A stretch of 64,000 bases of DNA from Hymenobacter armeniacus (GTDB lineage Bacteria; Bacteroidota; Bacteroidia; Cytophagales; Hymenobacteraceae). The stretch covers positions 527,803-591,802 of the forward strand of contig NZ_JACXAC010000006.1 of NCBI RefSeq assembly GCF_014699055.1, in the 5' to 3' direction. Positions 51,672 to 60,049 of this stretch are shown here, one piece after another. Every line of letters begins with the position of its first letter. Position 1 is the first letter of the stretch. Under the pieces are notes generated by a model. The model searched no databases and was not told where the DNA came from. It was given only the letters and a program-made list of their open reading frames with translations. Made by a program: the position numbers and the translations under genes.

Positions 51672-53681
51672 ATGTTCTCGCTCACGCCCGCCCGCTCCGC
51701 CGTTCTGCAAGCCCTTGCCGACACTTTTATCCCGCCCCTGGCCGACGGCAGCCCTTCCGGTTCGGCCGGCCTGAACCTGGACAAGCTGCAGGACGCCATC
51801 CGGGAGCAGCCGGAAGGCGCGCAGGCCGAATTCGGCCAGCTGCTCGACCTGCTGGAAAAGCCGCTGCTGGGCCTGACGTGGTTTGGGCCGCTGAAGCCGT
51901 TTCGCAAGCTGGAGCCGGCGCAGCGGGAGCAGCTGCTGCAAAGCTGGGCCACCTCCAATGTGCCGCAGCTGCGCAAAGGCTTTCAGGCCGTGCGCAAGCT
52001 GTGCACGCTGCTGTACTACGGCGGCAGCATGGCCGACCTGCCCGCGGCGTGGGGCCGCCTGGGCTACCCCGGCCCCGACGAAAAGCCCGTGGACACGCCC
52101 AAGCCCATCCGCACGCTGCGCCCCACCCAGGACACCGTGTACGACTGCGACGTGCTGGTGATTGGCAGCGGCGCGGGCGGCGGCGTGGTGGCCGGCGAGC
52201 TGGCCCAGGCTGGACAAGACGTATTAGTGCTCGAAAAAGGCCCCTACTGCCACGGCTGCGACTTTACGCAGCGCGAAGTGGACATGCTGGGCAAGCTCTA
52301 CGACGCCAAGGGCACGCTCTGCACCCAGGACGGCAGCATCGGCATTCTGGCCGGCGCCTGCCTGGGCGGCGGCACCACCGTGAACTGGGCCGGCTCCTTC
52401 CGCACGCCCGACTACGTGCTGCAGGAATGGGCCCGCGAGCACGACGCGCCCCATTTCACTACCCTCGAATTCAAGGAAAGCCTCAACGCCGTGGCCCGCA
52501 CCATTGGCGTGAATACCAACTACACCCGGCACAACGGCCAGAACCAGGCCCTGTGGGACGGCTCGACCAAGCTGGGGCAGGAAGTGAAGCTGATTCCGCG
52601 CAACGAAAAGGGCCTCACCGACTCCGATGCGCACTTCCGCAGCCTGGGCTACACCACGCTGGGCGACGCCCACGGCATCAAGCAGGGCACGCTGAATACG
52701 TATTTGCTCACGGCTTTCGAGCACGGCGCCCGCATTCTGGCCGACACCAAAGTGGAGCGCGTGACCATAGCCAACGGCCGCGCCACCGGCGCCGAGGCCG
52801 TGCACACCACCGACGACGGCCACAAGGTGCGCATCAGCGTGCGGGCGCGGCGCGTGGTGGTGGCCGGCGGGGCCATCCAGACGCCGGCCCTGCTGCTGCG
52901 CTCGGGCCTGAAACACCCGCATTTGGGCCGCCACCTGCACCTGCACCCCACCGTGGTGGTGGGCGCCCGCTACCCCCACCCCATGAACTCCTGGCACGGC
53001 CCCAGCATGAGCGTGGTGAACGATACCTACACCCAGCTGCACGGCACCAACTTCGGCGCCAAGCTCGAAACGCCCCCCACCCACCCCGGCCTGCTGAGCA
53101 TGGTGCTGCCCTGGCTTTCGGGCCAGCAGCACCACGAGCTGCTGCGCGACGCCAGCCACCTGGGCTCCTTCATCGTGCTGACGCGCGACCGCGACGGCGG
53201 CCGCGTGACCATCGACAAAAACGGCGCCCCACTGATTGATTACACCCTCTCGGAGTTCGACCGGGCCAACATGCTGGAGGGCGTGCGCGCCGCCGCGCAA
53301 ATCCACGTGGCGGCGGGGGCCGAAACAGTGTATTTGCCCCACGGCACTTTGCCCACGCTGCACGCCAAAGACGGCACATTACTCAACCCCGAAGTGCTCG
53401 ACAAGCTGCCCCACCTGAGCTGGAAGCCCAACCAGTTTGGCCTCTACAGCGCCCACCAAATGAGCACCTGCCGCATGGGCGGCGATGCGGCCACGCACCC
53501 GCTCAAGCTCAACGGCGAAACGGTGGAGGTCGAAAACCTCTTCGTGGCTGACGGCTCGGCCTTCCCGGCCTGCAGCGGCGTCAATCCCATGCTCACCATC
53601 ATGGCGCTGGCGCACTTCACGGCGCAGGGCATGAAGGCCAGCCGGCCGGCTGAGGCCCACCGAATGACGGCCACGGCTTAG
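51672..53681 (+). CDS. GMC-family oxidoreductase (long-chain alcohol oxidase-like)
   Basis: 669 residues. A helical N-terminal domain (about 1-150) with LALTWFGPLKPF-like features precedes the flavin core, as in fatty-alcohol oxidases. The FAD motif is CDVLVIGSGAGGGVVAGELA; a second GMC signature is VAGGAIQTPALLLRSGL. The C-terminal catalytic His is in SAHQMSTCRMGGD and the end motif is ADGSAFPACSGVNPMLTIMA. It probably oxidises a long-chain alcohol. No signal peptide is clear. Confidence 0.85.
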   Translation: MFSLTPARSAVLQALADTFIPPLADGSPSGSAGLNLDKLQDAIREQPEGAQAEFGQLLDLLEKPLLGLTWFGPLKPFRKLEPAQREQLLQSWATSNVPQLRKGFQAVRKLCTLLYYGGSMADLPAAWGRLGYPGPDEKPVDTPKPIRTLRPTQDTVYDCDVLVIGSGAGGGVVAGELAQAGQDVLVLEKGPYCHGCDFTQREVDMLGKLYDAKGTLCTQDGSIGILAGACLGGGTTVNWAGSFRTPDYVLQEWAREHDAPHFTTLEFKESLNAVARTIGVNTNYTRHNGQNQALWDGSTKLGQEVKLIPRNEKGLTDSDAHFRSLGYTTLGDAHGIKQGTLNTYLLTAFEHGARILADTKVERVTIANGRATGAEAVHTTDDGHKVRISVRARRVVVAGGAIQTPALLLRSGLKHPHLGRHLHLHPTVVVGARYPHPMNSWHGPSMSVVNDTYTQLHGTNFGAKLETPPTHPGLLSMVLPWLSGQQHHELLRDASHLGSFIVLTRDRDGGRVTIDKNGAPLIDYTLSEFDRANMLEGVRAAAQIHVAAGAETVYLPHGTLPTLHAKDGTLLNPEVLDKLPHLSWKPNQFGLYSAHQMSTCRMGGDAATHPLKLNGETVEVENLFVADGSAFPACSGVNPMLTIMALAHFTAQGMKASRPAEAHRMTATA

Positions 53682-53691
53682 ATTCGACGGC

Positions 53692-54030
53692 ATGAAACGC
53701 CCGCCCCTGCCCTACTTGCTGTTGCTGCCGCTGCTGGCGGTGCTGCTGTTCGGCAACTGCGCGCAGAACGTGTATCGCGTGTTAGGGCCGGGGACTACCC
53801 CGGCGCAGGTGGCGCAACTCAAGCAGATAAACGAGCAGACTTCCTCGGCATACCAAGCGGCCTTCGACCGCCCCAGCGGCCAGCCCGGCCCGACGCCCCG
53901 GCAGGTGCTCGACAGTGCCGATGCGGCCCGACACCGCTTGCTCACCCCCGGACAATACCGTCGTTACCGGTATACGCTTCGTGCAAACCCGCTTCGCTAC
54001 CCGTCACGCCCGCCCAAAGGCTTTCGGTAG
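53692..54030 (+). CDS. Small lipoprotein of unknown function
   Basis: 112 residues. The N-terminus MKRPPLPYLLLLPLLAVLLF then GNC is a lipobox with Cys23, so it should be lipid-anchored. The rest is hydrophilic (VYRVLGPGTTPAQVAQLKQI) and basic at the C-terminus. It starts 10 bp after the GMC oxidoreductase stop and may be co-transcribed. No family was recognised. Confidence 0.65.
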   Translation: MKRPPLPYLLLLPLLAVLLFGNCAQNVYRVLGPGTTPAQVAQLKQINEQTSSAYQAAFDRPSGQPGPTPRQVLDSADAARHRLLTPGQYRRYRYTLRANPLRYPSRPPKGFR

Positions 54031-54113
54031 CACTCGAAACTTATCGGTTTTCCGCTGGCTTTGGACCCCGAAACGGTTTCCTGCGTACTGGGAGAATATT
54101 GCATTTCTTTAGT

Positions 54114-54527
54114 ATGCGCTCCATCCGTTTTTTCCTTGTGCTGTCGTTGTCGCTGACCGCCGCCAGCTGTTCCATCTTCCGCCGTGAAAAGCCCGCCCCG
54201 GTGGTGGAAACGGTGCGCACCACCGACTCGCCCGCGCCGCCCACCGCCGCCCGCGACCTGGCCGACGTCATGGGCACCGAGCTCCAGCTCACCCCCGACC
54301 AGACCGTGCGGGTCCGCACCATTCTCAACGGCACGCTCTCTGAGTCGAACGCGGCCAAAGAGAAATATGCGCCCAAATCGCCGCAGCTCCTGGCCGAGCT
54401 CAAGCGCATCAACATCAGCTCGCAACAGCAATTGCGCACGGTGGTGGGCCCGGCCAAGTTCAAGCTGCTGCAAACCAAAGCCACTCAGCAGAAAATAGCC
54501 GCCGAGATGCAGCAGCGGCAGAAGTAG
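54114..54527 (+). CDS. Small lipoprotein with helical C-terminus
   Basis: 137 residues. MRSIRFFLVLSLSLTAAS then Cys is a lipobox. After a proline-rich linker (REKPAPVVETVRTTDSPAPP) the domain LADVMGTELQLTPDQTVRVR with later LLQTKATQQKIAAEMQQRQK is helical and resembles Spy/LTxxQ-like or DUF-type periplasmic helical proteins. Probably periplasmic; function unknown. Confidence 0.65.
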   Translation: MRSIRFFLVLSLSLTAASCSIFRREKPAPVVETVRTTDSPAPPTAARDLADVMGTELQLTPDQTVRVRTILNGTLSESNAAKEKYAPKSPQLLAELKRINISSQQQLRTVVGPAKFKLLQTKATQQKIAAEMQQRQK

Positions 54528-54533
54528 CGCCAA

Positions 54534-55217
54534 CTAACGGCGGCGCCTGAATTCGCCTTCGGTTTGCCACAGCCCAGCGTATCGACTGATTTGGCTCGCC
54601 TGATAACCAGGGCCGGGCGAAAGGAGGTAATACGAAATGCCTTTGGCACGGTGGTGCCGCACAGTGGCCGTGTCCAGGGCCAACAACCGCAAGGTATCGG
54701 TGCTTATGGTTTGCCAGATGAGCCGGTGGCCCACTATTTCCAGCCGCTGCACATCCCAAGCTTCGGCGGTTTCGGTGGGCGTGCTCAGGTAGTATCTGCC
54801 TTGGAAGCGGCGTAAGCGACTGGCCCGGTTCCCCGCAAGGGCAAACAGGGTATCGAGCCCCAGCCAACTGTCACGGATGGAGTCTGAACCCACTACTTTC
54901 AGGTAATGCAGTTGGCCGGTATCGTCTTGGTAAGTGCTGTCGGCACGCAGGCGATGCGGCAGCGAATCCAGCATTTTCCGGCCAAACGTGTATCGGTGCA
55001 ATTGTTGGCGCCACACTGCGCTAGCGCCGACGCAGAGCGAAGTCACCGAATCCGGCGCCGTATAGACAGCCCGGCGCCGAGTGGGAAAAGCTGCTACGTC
55101 ACGTCCTCCCGCCGGAAACGGCGCGGCAAACTTTACTTCCACCCCGTCTTCGCAGGAAATCAGCCCAAGTCCTAACCCAAGCAGCAGGGCACCACGCACA
55201 AGGAAGGAAGCTGTCAT
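54534..55217 (-). CDS. Lipoprotein of unknown function
   Basis: 227 residues. MTASFLVRGALLLGLGLGLI then SCEDG is a lipobox. The mature part has several short strands (YLKVVGSDSIRDSWLGLDTL, RLEIVGHRLIWQTISTDTLR). No family match by eye. It converges with the preceding lipoprotein with only 6 bp between their stops. Confidence 0.65.
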   Translation of the reverse strand: MTASFLVRGALLLGLGLGLISCEDGVEVKFAAPFPAGGRDVAAFPTRRRAVYTAPDSVTSLCVGASAVWRQQLHRYTFGRKMLDSLPHRLRADSTYQDDTGQLHYLKVVGSDSIRDSWLGLDTLFALAGNRASRLRRFQGRYYLSTPTETAEAWDVQRLEIVGHRLIWQTISTDTLRLLALDTATVRHHRAKGISYYLLSPGPGYQASQISRYAGLWQTEGEFRRRR

Positions 55218-55260
55218 AAGGGTTCATTCCGCAACGCCGGAAATGTAACCTGATGCCGGC

Positions 55261-56049
55261 TTACCGCACCCGGGCCCGCCGCAGCACCCGCGCAAACAGC
55301 CCCGGCGCCAGGCGCTTCAGCAGCACGCCCCAGGTTTCGCGGCCGCCGATGGTGGCTTCGTCGCGGCCCTGGGCGATGACGCGCAGGGCCTGCCGGGCAA
55401 AGTCGGCAGGGGCCAGGCCCTTGGCGGTGGCCTCGTCCATTTGCCCCAGCGCCTGCCCGTCGCCGGTCAGCGCATTCACCGACACGCCGGTGCGGATGAA
55501 GCCGGGGCAAAGAATGGTGACGCCCACGCCACTGGCATATAGCTCGGCCCGCAAGGAATCAAAAAAGCCGTGCAGCGCGTGCTTGGCCGCAGCGTAGGCG
55601 CTGCGGTACGGCGTCCCGAATTTTCCTACCAAACTGCTGACGACCACAATACGGCCAGCCCGGCGGGCCAGCATGCCCGGCAACACGGCTTTGCTAAGCG
55701 CCACGGGGCCGAAATAATCGACCTCCATCAACCGACGGTCGACTTCTAACCTTGTTTCCAGGGCCAAGCTACGCTGGCTGATGCCGCCGTTGTTGATGAG
55801 GATGTCGACGTGGCCAAACCGCGCCTGTACTTCGGCCACGGCCGCTGCAAACGTCTCGGGGGCGGCCAGGTCCAGGGGCAGCACCAGGGCCTCGGCGGGC
55901 GCGCAGGCGGCTTGCACCCGCCGCAGTTCGGCCTCGTTGCGGGCCGAGAGCACCAGACGGGCGCCCTGCCGGGCAAAAGCCTGCGCCAGCGCTTCACCAA
56001 TTCCGGCCGAAGCGCCGGTTATCCACACCACTTTTTCGTGAAAATCCAT
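55261..56049 (-). CDS. Short-chain dehydrogenase/reductase
   Basis: 262 residues. Classical SDR motifs: WITGASAGIGEALAQAFAR for cofactor binding, ILINNGGISQRS (NNAG position), catalytic Ser in VVSSLVGKFG and Tyr-x-x-x-Lys in YRSAYAAAKHALHGFF. It reduces or oxidises a small carbonyl substrate with NAD(P). It resembles DHRS7-like or YqjQ-type enzymes. Substrate unknown. The ATG at 56047-56049 was chosen at MDFHEKV. Confidence 0.88.
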   Translation of the reverse strand: MDFHEKVVWITGASAGIGEALAQAFARQGARLVLSARNEAELRRVQAACAPAEALVLPLDLAAPETFAAAVAEVQARFGHVDILINNGGISQRSLALETRLEVDRRLMEVDYFGPVALSKAVLPGMLARRAGRIVVVSSLVGKFGTPYRSAYAAAKHALHGFFDSLRAELYASGVGVTILCPGFIRTGVSVNALTGDGQALGQMDEATAKGLAPADFARQALRVIAQGRDEATIGGRETWGVLLKRLAPGLFARVLRRARVR

Positions 56050-56393
56050 CCTTAAAGGTATTGTGCGCGGGCACCAACCTGCTTGCGCGCCGGGCTGCGG
56101 CGCGCCCTGCAAGCCAGCGCAACTGCCGCGAAGCCAGCATCAGGTCGCACGACACGCGGCAGGCAGAATCCGGTTAAGCAAGGCGCACAATTGCCCTCTA
56201 TAACCAACTGGCACACTCGGATTTATGGTTGTTATTTTTTTTTCGCAGCAACCCTAAAAATAGCCTTGGTTTATTGGAATCGGGCTTGTTCAAAAAATTT
56301 GTTTAATGTTTACTAGCAATATATTAAACAATTTTTACCTGAATACATTGATGTGGTGAGTTTTTCATTCACTTACCCTAACCCATTTTTCCC
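56050..56393. other. AT-rich leader region upstream of the rhodopsin gene
   Basis: 344 bp; the right half is very AT-rich (for example ATATATTAAACAATTTT around 56320). No consensus -33/-7 pair could be placed. It probably holds the rhodopsin promoter and a long leader. No gene was found. Confidence 0.4.
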
Positions 56394-57167
56394 ATGCAAA
56401 ACGTTTTCCTGGACATCATGAAAATTCCGGTTGACGACCCGGTTGCGTTCACCTTCTTCACCGGGTACATGGCCATGGCGGCTGCGGCGGTGTTTTTCCT
56501 GTTTGAGCGCAGCACGGTGACCGACAAATGGAAGACGTCCCTGCTGATTTCGGGGATGATTACCGGCATCGCGGCCGTGCACTACTACTACATGCGCGAC
56601 TACTACATCACGACGCACGAAACGCCGGTGGCCCTGCGCTACATCGACTGGACGCTGACCGTGCCGCTGATGGTGGTGGAATTCTACCTGCTGGTGCGGG
56701 CGGCGGGCGCCAAAGCGAGCCTGCTGTATAAGCTGATTCTGGCCGCCGTCATCATGCTTGTGTTCGGCTACATCGGCGAGGCCTTCACCGACGGCTCGAT
56801 GGGCCATTCGGTGCTGTGGGGCTCGCTCTCGACGCTGGGCTACCTCTACATCCTGTACAGCGCCTGGATGGGCGAAGTGGCGCAGCTGGCGGCCGCCACC
56901 GAGTCGGAGGCCGTGCGCAAAGGCGTGCGCGCCCTGGCCTGGTTCGTGCTGGTGGGCTGGGCCATTTACCCCATCGGCTACATGGCCATGCCCGGCGGCT
57001 GGCTCGGGCCCGACGGGGCCGGCATCCTGCGCCCGCACGACCTCGACCTGCTCTACAACATTGCCGACGCCATCAACAAAATCGGCTTTGGCCTGGTGGT
57101 GTACGGCATTGCCCGCAGCGAATCGGCCGTGAAGGTGTCGCCGCCCTCCTACTCCTCGGTGGTGTAG
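56394..57167 (+). CDS. Microbial rhodopsin, outward proton pump (proteorhodopsin/xanthorhodopsin group)
   Basis: 257 residues with seven helices. The Schiff-base Lys is K229 (DAINKIGFGLVVYG). Helix C reads LRYIDWTLTVPLMVVEFYLL, giving the DTE motif D85-T89-E96 of outward proton pumps, with R82, and Met93 at the spectral-tuning position, which fits green absorption. His63 matches the proteorhodopsin counter-ion His. In helix E, G143 (VLWGSLSTLGYLYILY) falls at the site of bacteriorhodopsin Trp138, where xanthorhodopsin has the Gly that admits a carotenoid antenna. The next gene makes retinal. It provides light-driven proton motive force in the inner membrane. Confidence 0.95.
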   Translation: MQNVFLDIMKIPVDDPVAFTFFTGYMAMAAAAVFFLFERSTVTDKWKTSLLISGMITGIAAVHYYYMRDYYITTHETPVALRYIDWTLTVPLMVVEFYLLVRAAGAKASLLYKLILAAVIMLVFGYIGEAFTDGSMGHSVLWGSLSTLGYLYILYSAWMGEVAQLAAATESEAVRKGVRALAWFVLVGWAIYPIGYMAMPGGWLGPDGAGILRPHDLDLLYNIADAINKIGFGLVVYGIARSESAVKVSPPSYSSVV

Positions 57168-57191
57168 CCATCGGCGCTCCTGCCCCACACT

Positions 57192-57238
57192 CAGGCTGAA
57201 TTTCACTGCCCCGGCCGTGCGGTTCAGCCTGTTTTTTT
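57192..57238 (+). terminator. Terminator/attenuator between rhodopsin and blh
   Basis: CAGGCTGAA (57192-57200) pairs with TTCAGCCTG (57223-57231) and is followed by seven T (57232-57238). The blh ATG lies 24 bp further. It would lower blh expression relative to rhodopsin. Confidence 0.75.
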
Positions 57239-57261
57239 CCACCCTTCATTCCCTTGCCGCC

Positions 57262-58254
57262 ATGCTCTTCGCCCCTGCTCCCGCCGACTGGCTGCGCCGC
57301 CGCTACTCCTACGCGGCCGTGCTCGCGCTCACGGGCCTGGGCCTGGCCTTCCCGGCGGCGGCCGATGTGCTGCTGGGGCTGCCGCTGGCCGTGGGCATGG
57401 TGGTGCTGGGCGTGGCCCACGGCGCCTGCGACCACTGGGTGGTGCCGGCCCGCACGCCCGGTGGCTCCAAGGCCAGCGGCCGGCGCTACTGGCTGCGGTT
57501 TCTGACGGGCTACCTGGGCTTGGCTGCCCTGGTGGGCGGGCTGTGGTGGCAATGGCCGGCCGCCACGGTGGGCGTGTTTTTTGTGCTTACGGTGTGGCAC
57601 TGGGGCTCGGCCGATGCCCCGACCGTGGCAGAAGTGCCGCGGACTTGGTGGCTGGCACACAGCCTGCTGCGGGGCCTGCTGCTGTTTGCCGTGCCGGCCT
57701 GGCGCTGGCCCGCCGAAACCGCGGACGTGGTGAACGGCCTGCTCACCTTTGCCGGCGCCCCGGCACTGGTGCCGGCGGCGCTCGGTGGCAGCGGGGCGGG
57801 GATGGGCCTGGTGGTAGCCGGCGGGCATCTGGCGCTGTGGGCCCTCTACGCCCGCGCCCGCCGCTGGGAGCTGCTGGCGGCTGAGCTGCTGGAAGTGGCC
57901 GTGCTGCTGGCGCTGTTTGTGGCCGTGCCGCCGCGGCTGGCGGTGGGCGTCTACTTCGTGTTTTGGCACAGCCTGCAGCACGTGCTGCGCATGAACCGCT
58001 GGCTGGGCTACCCGGCGGCGGGCCCCCGGCTGGCCTTGCTGCCGCAGCTGGCGTTTTTTTGGCGCCGGGCCGCACCGCTGCTGCTGGTCAGCTGCCTGGG
58101 CCTGCTGGGGCTGGGCTACGCGTTGGCCGGCCGGCTGCCCAATGCAACGGCCTGGTTCAGCTTGGCGCTGGTGTTGGCCTCGGTGGTCACGCTGCCCCAC
58201 GCCCTCCTCGTGACGCTGGTGATGGACGCGCCCCGGCGGCCCACGGCTGGCTAG
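57262..58254 (+). CDS. blh: Brp/Blh-family beta-carotene 15,15'-dioxygenase
   Basis: 330 residues, mostly membrane helices. It cleaves beta-carotene into two retinals for the upstream rhodopsin. Conserved His-containing motifs are VLGVAHGACDHWVVPA, LTVWHWGSADAP, YFVFWHSLQHVLRMNR and VVTLPHALLV, presumably the iron ligands. The ATG at 57262 is preferred; a GTG at 57217 would lie inside the terminator hairpin. Gene pairing rhodopsin-blh is the standard retinal-supply module. Confidence 0.93.
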   Translation: MLFAPAPADWLRRRYSYAAVLALTGLGLAFPAAADVLLGLPLAVGMVVLGVAHGACDHWVVPARTPGGSKASGRRYWLRFLTGYLGLAALVGGLWWQWPAATVGVFFVLTVWHWGSADAPTVAEVPRTWWLAHSLLRGLLLFAVPAWRWPAETADVVNGLLTFAGAPALVPAALGGSGAGMGLVVAGGHLALWALYARARRWELLAAELLEVAVLLALFVAVPPRLAVGVYFVFWHSLQHVLRMNRWLGYPAAGPRLALLPQLAFFWRRAAPLLLVSCLGLLGLGYALAGRLPNATAWFSLALVLASVVTLPHALLVTLVMDAPRRPTAG

Positions 58255-58288
58255 CGCCACCCTGCTTTTGAGCGACCTCCGTGATGTG

Positions 58289-58336
58289 AAAAAAGGGGGT
58301 AGAAACGCATCCATTTGCGCTTATACCCCCTTTTTT
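58289..58336. terminator. Terminator between convergent blh and aldehyde dehydrogenase genes
   Basis: AAAAAAGGGGGTA (58289-58301) pairs with TACCCCCTTTTTT (58324-58336) over a 22-nt loop. Confidence 0.85.
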
Positions 58337-58346
58337 CGGTTGGCGC

Positions 58347-59801
58347 TTACAGGTACTTCACCAGCCAGCCAATCAGCTTTTGTACCTTGCTGGTGTAGGG
58401 CGGGTACATGGCCTTGATGCCGGTGTAGCCCACGCGCTGCCGCATCACGCCCTTCTCGTTGCTGAAAGCCAGAAAGCCGGAATGGCCGTGCGCCTTGCCG
58501 AGGCCGCTGTTGCCCACGCCGCCGGTGGGCAGCTCGGGGTGGGCAAAATGCAGCACCGTTTCGTTGATGCCCGCGCCGCCGGCCGAAGTGGTTGAGAGCA
58601 GGTAGCGGCGGTTGGCCTGGTTGGTGGTGAAGATGTATTGGGCCAGCGGCTTGAGGCGGGCGTTGATGTACTCGGTGGTTTCGGGCAGGCTTTTAAAGGT
58701 GAGCACGGGCAGCAGCGGGCCAAAAATCTCCTCCTCCAGCACCCGGGCGCCAGCCGGCACGTTGGTGAGCAAGGTGGGCTCGATGTAGTTCTGCAGGGCG
58801 TCGACGGTGCCGCCGGCGGCCACGGTGGCGCCGCGGGTCTGAGCGTCTTCGAGCAGGCCCGCCAAGCGAGCAAAATGGTGCTGATTGACGATGCGGGCCA
58901 GCGACTCGCTCCGCTCGATGCCGGCCCCGGTGGGGTTGTAGGCCCGCTGAATGGCGGCGGTGAGCTCGGTGAGCAGGGCGGGCTGCACGTTTTCCTGCAC
59001 CAGCAGGTAGTCGGGGGCCACGCAGGTCTGGCCGTTGTTCAGGAATTTGCCCCACACAATTTTCTCGGCGGCGTCGCGCAGGTTGGCGGTTTCGTCCACC
59101 ACGGCGGGGTTCTTGCCGCCCAGTTCCAGCGTGAGGCCGCTCAGGTGCTGGGCCGCGGCACGCATCACAATCTTGCCCACTTCGGGGCTGCCGGTGAAGA
59201 AAATGTGGTCCCAGGGCAGCTTCAGCAGGTCGGTGGCCACCTCTTTGTCGCCCTGCACCAGCAGCACCTCATCGGGCCGAAACAGGTCTTCTACCAGCCG
59301 CTGCAGCAGCGCCGAGGTGGCGGGCGTTTGCTCGGCCGGCTTTATCACCACGGCGTTGCCGGCGGCAATGGCCGAAATCAGCGGCCCCACCGCCAGGTAA
59401 AACGGGTAGTTCCAGGGCGAAATAATCAACACCACGCCTTTGGGCTCTACCTGCACCCAGGAGCGGGTGCCCAGCAACGCCACGCTGGTGCCCACGGGGC
59501 GCGGCGCCATCCACTTTTTCAGGTGCTTGCGGGTGTGCTTAAGCTCCACCAGCGAAGTCCAGATTTCGGTGAGGTCGGTTTCGGCCGAGGGCTTGCGAAA
59601 GTCGGCGTACAGGGCCTGCTGAATCTCGGCGCGGTGCGCGTGCAGCCAGTCCTGCAGCTTGTGCAAGCGGGCGCGGCGGGCCGCCACGCCTTCCTGGCGC
59701 AGCGCGGGGGCGCGCTGGCGCAGCGCGTCAAACTGTGCCTGATAGGGGGTGGCGGCCAGCGCGGCTGCGCGCGCGGTGAGCTCAGGGGCAGCAGGTTGCA
59801 T
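58347..59801 (-). CDS. Aldehyde dehydrogenase (class 3 / fatty-aldehyde type)
   Basis: 484 residues, the length of the class 3 group, with C-terminal hydrophobic end KLIGWLVKYL. The oxyanion/active-site motifs are TLELGGKNPAVVDETANL and NNGQTCVAPDYLL, the latter with catalytic Cys. ISPWNYPFYLAVGPL and FFTGSPEVGKIV bind the NAD(P). It oxidises aldehydes to acids; medium or long-chain aldehydes are likely. Retinal is a possible but unproven substrate given the neighbouring blh. Confidence 0.93.
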   Translation of the reverse strand: MQPAAPELTARAAALAATPYQAQFDALRQRAPALRQEGVAARRARLHKLQDWLHAHRAEIQQALYADFRKPSAETDLTEIWTSLVELKHTRKHLKKWMAPRPVGTSVALLGTRSWVQVEPKGVVLIISPWNYPFYLAVGPLISAIAAGNAVVIKPAEQTPATSALLQRLVEDLFRPDEVLLVQGDKEVATDLLKLPWDHIFFTGSPEVGKIVMRAAAQHLSGLTLELGGKNPAVVDETANLRDAAEKIVWGKFLNNGQTCVAPDYLLVQENVQPALLTELTAAIQRAYNPTGAGIERSESLARIVNQHHFARLAGLLEDAQTRGATVAAGGTVDALQNYIEPTLLTNVPAGARVLEEEIFGPLLPVLTFKSLPETTEYINARLKPLAQYIFTTNQANRRYLLSTTSAGGAGINETVLHFAHPELPTGGVGNSGLGKAHGHSGFLAFSNEKGVMRQRVGYTGIKAMYPPYTSKVQKLIGWLVKYL

Positions 59802-59937
59802 GGGCTTGGGAAATGAAAAGGCCGCCCACTGCGGTGCGGCTCTGCAGAAAGATACGCGGCTTGCACAACATTTCGGGTGCTCATCCGTCAGCGCGGGTGG
59901 CCCTGGCCCGACGGTACCCCCTTCGTGACGTAGGTGT

Positions 59938-59945
59938 TACCTTTG
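59938..59945 (+). promoter_or_regulatory. Probable -7 element of the PAP2 gene
   Basis: TACCTTTG fits TAnnTTTG about 110 bp before the chosen start; the -33 element is not evident. Confidence 0.4.
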
Positions 59946-60049
59946 CGGCCCGTTAGCCAAACCGGCTTGCGTCGGTTTCCGTTTGTTGCCTCCCGTTGCC
60001 CGCTTGTGGAAGGAGGTACGTGCCGTTGTCGTTACAAAGTATTCGTTAC

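Noticed and set aside
57217..57261. GTG start extending Blh by 15 residues
   Set aside because: It lies inside the terminator hairpin, and the added residues are not typical of the family; the ATG at 57262 is more credible.
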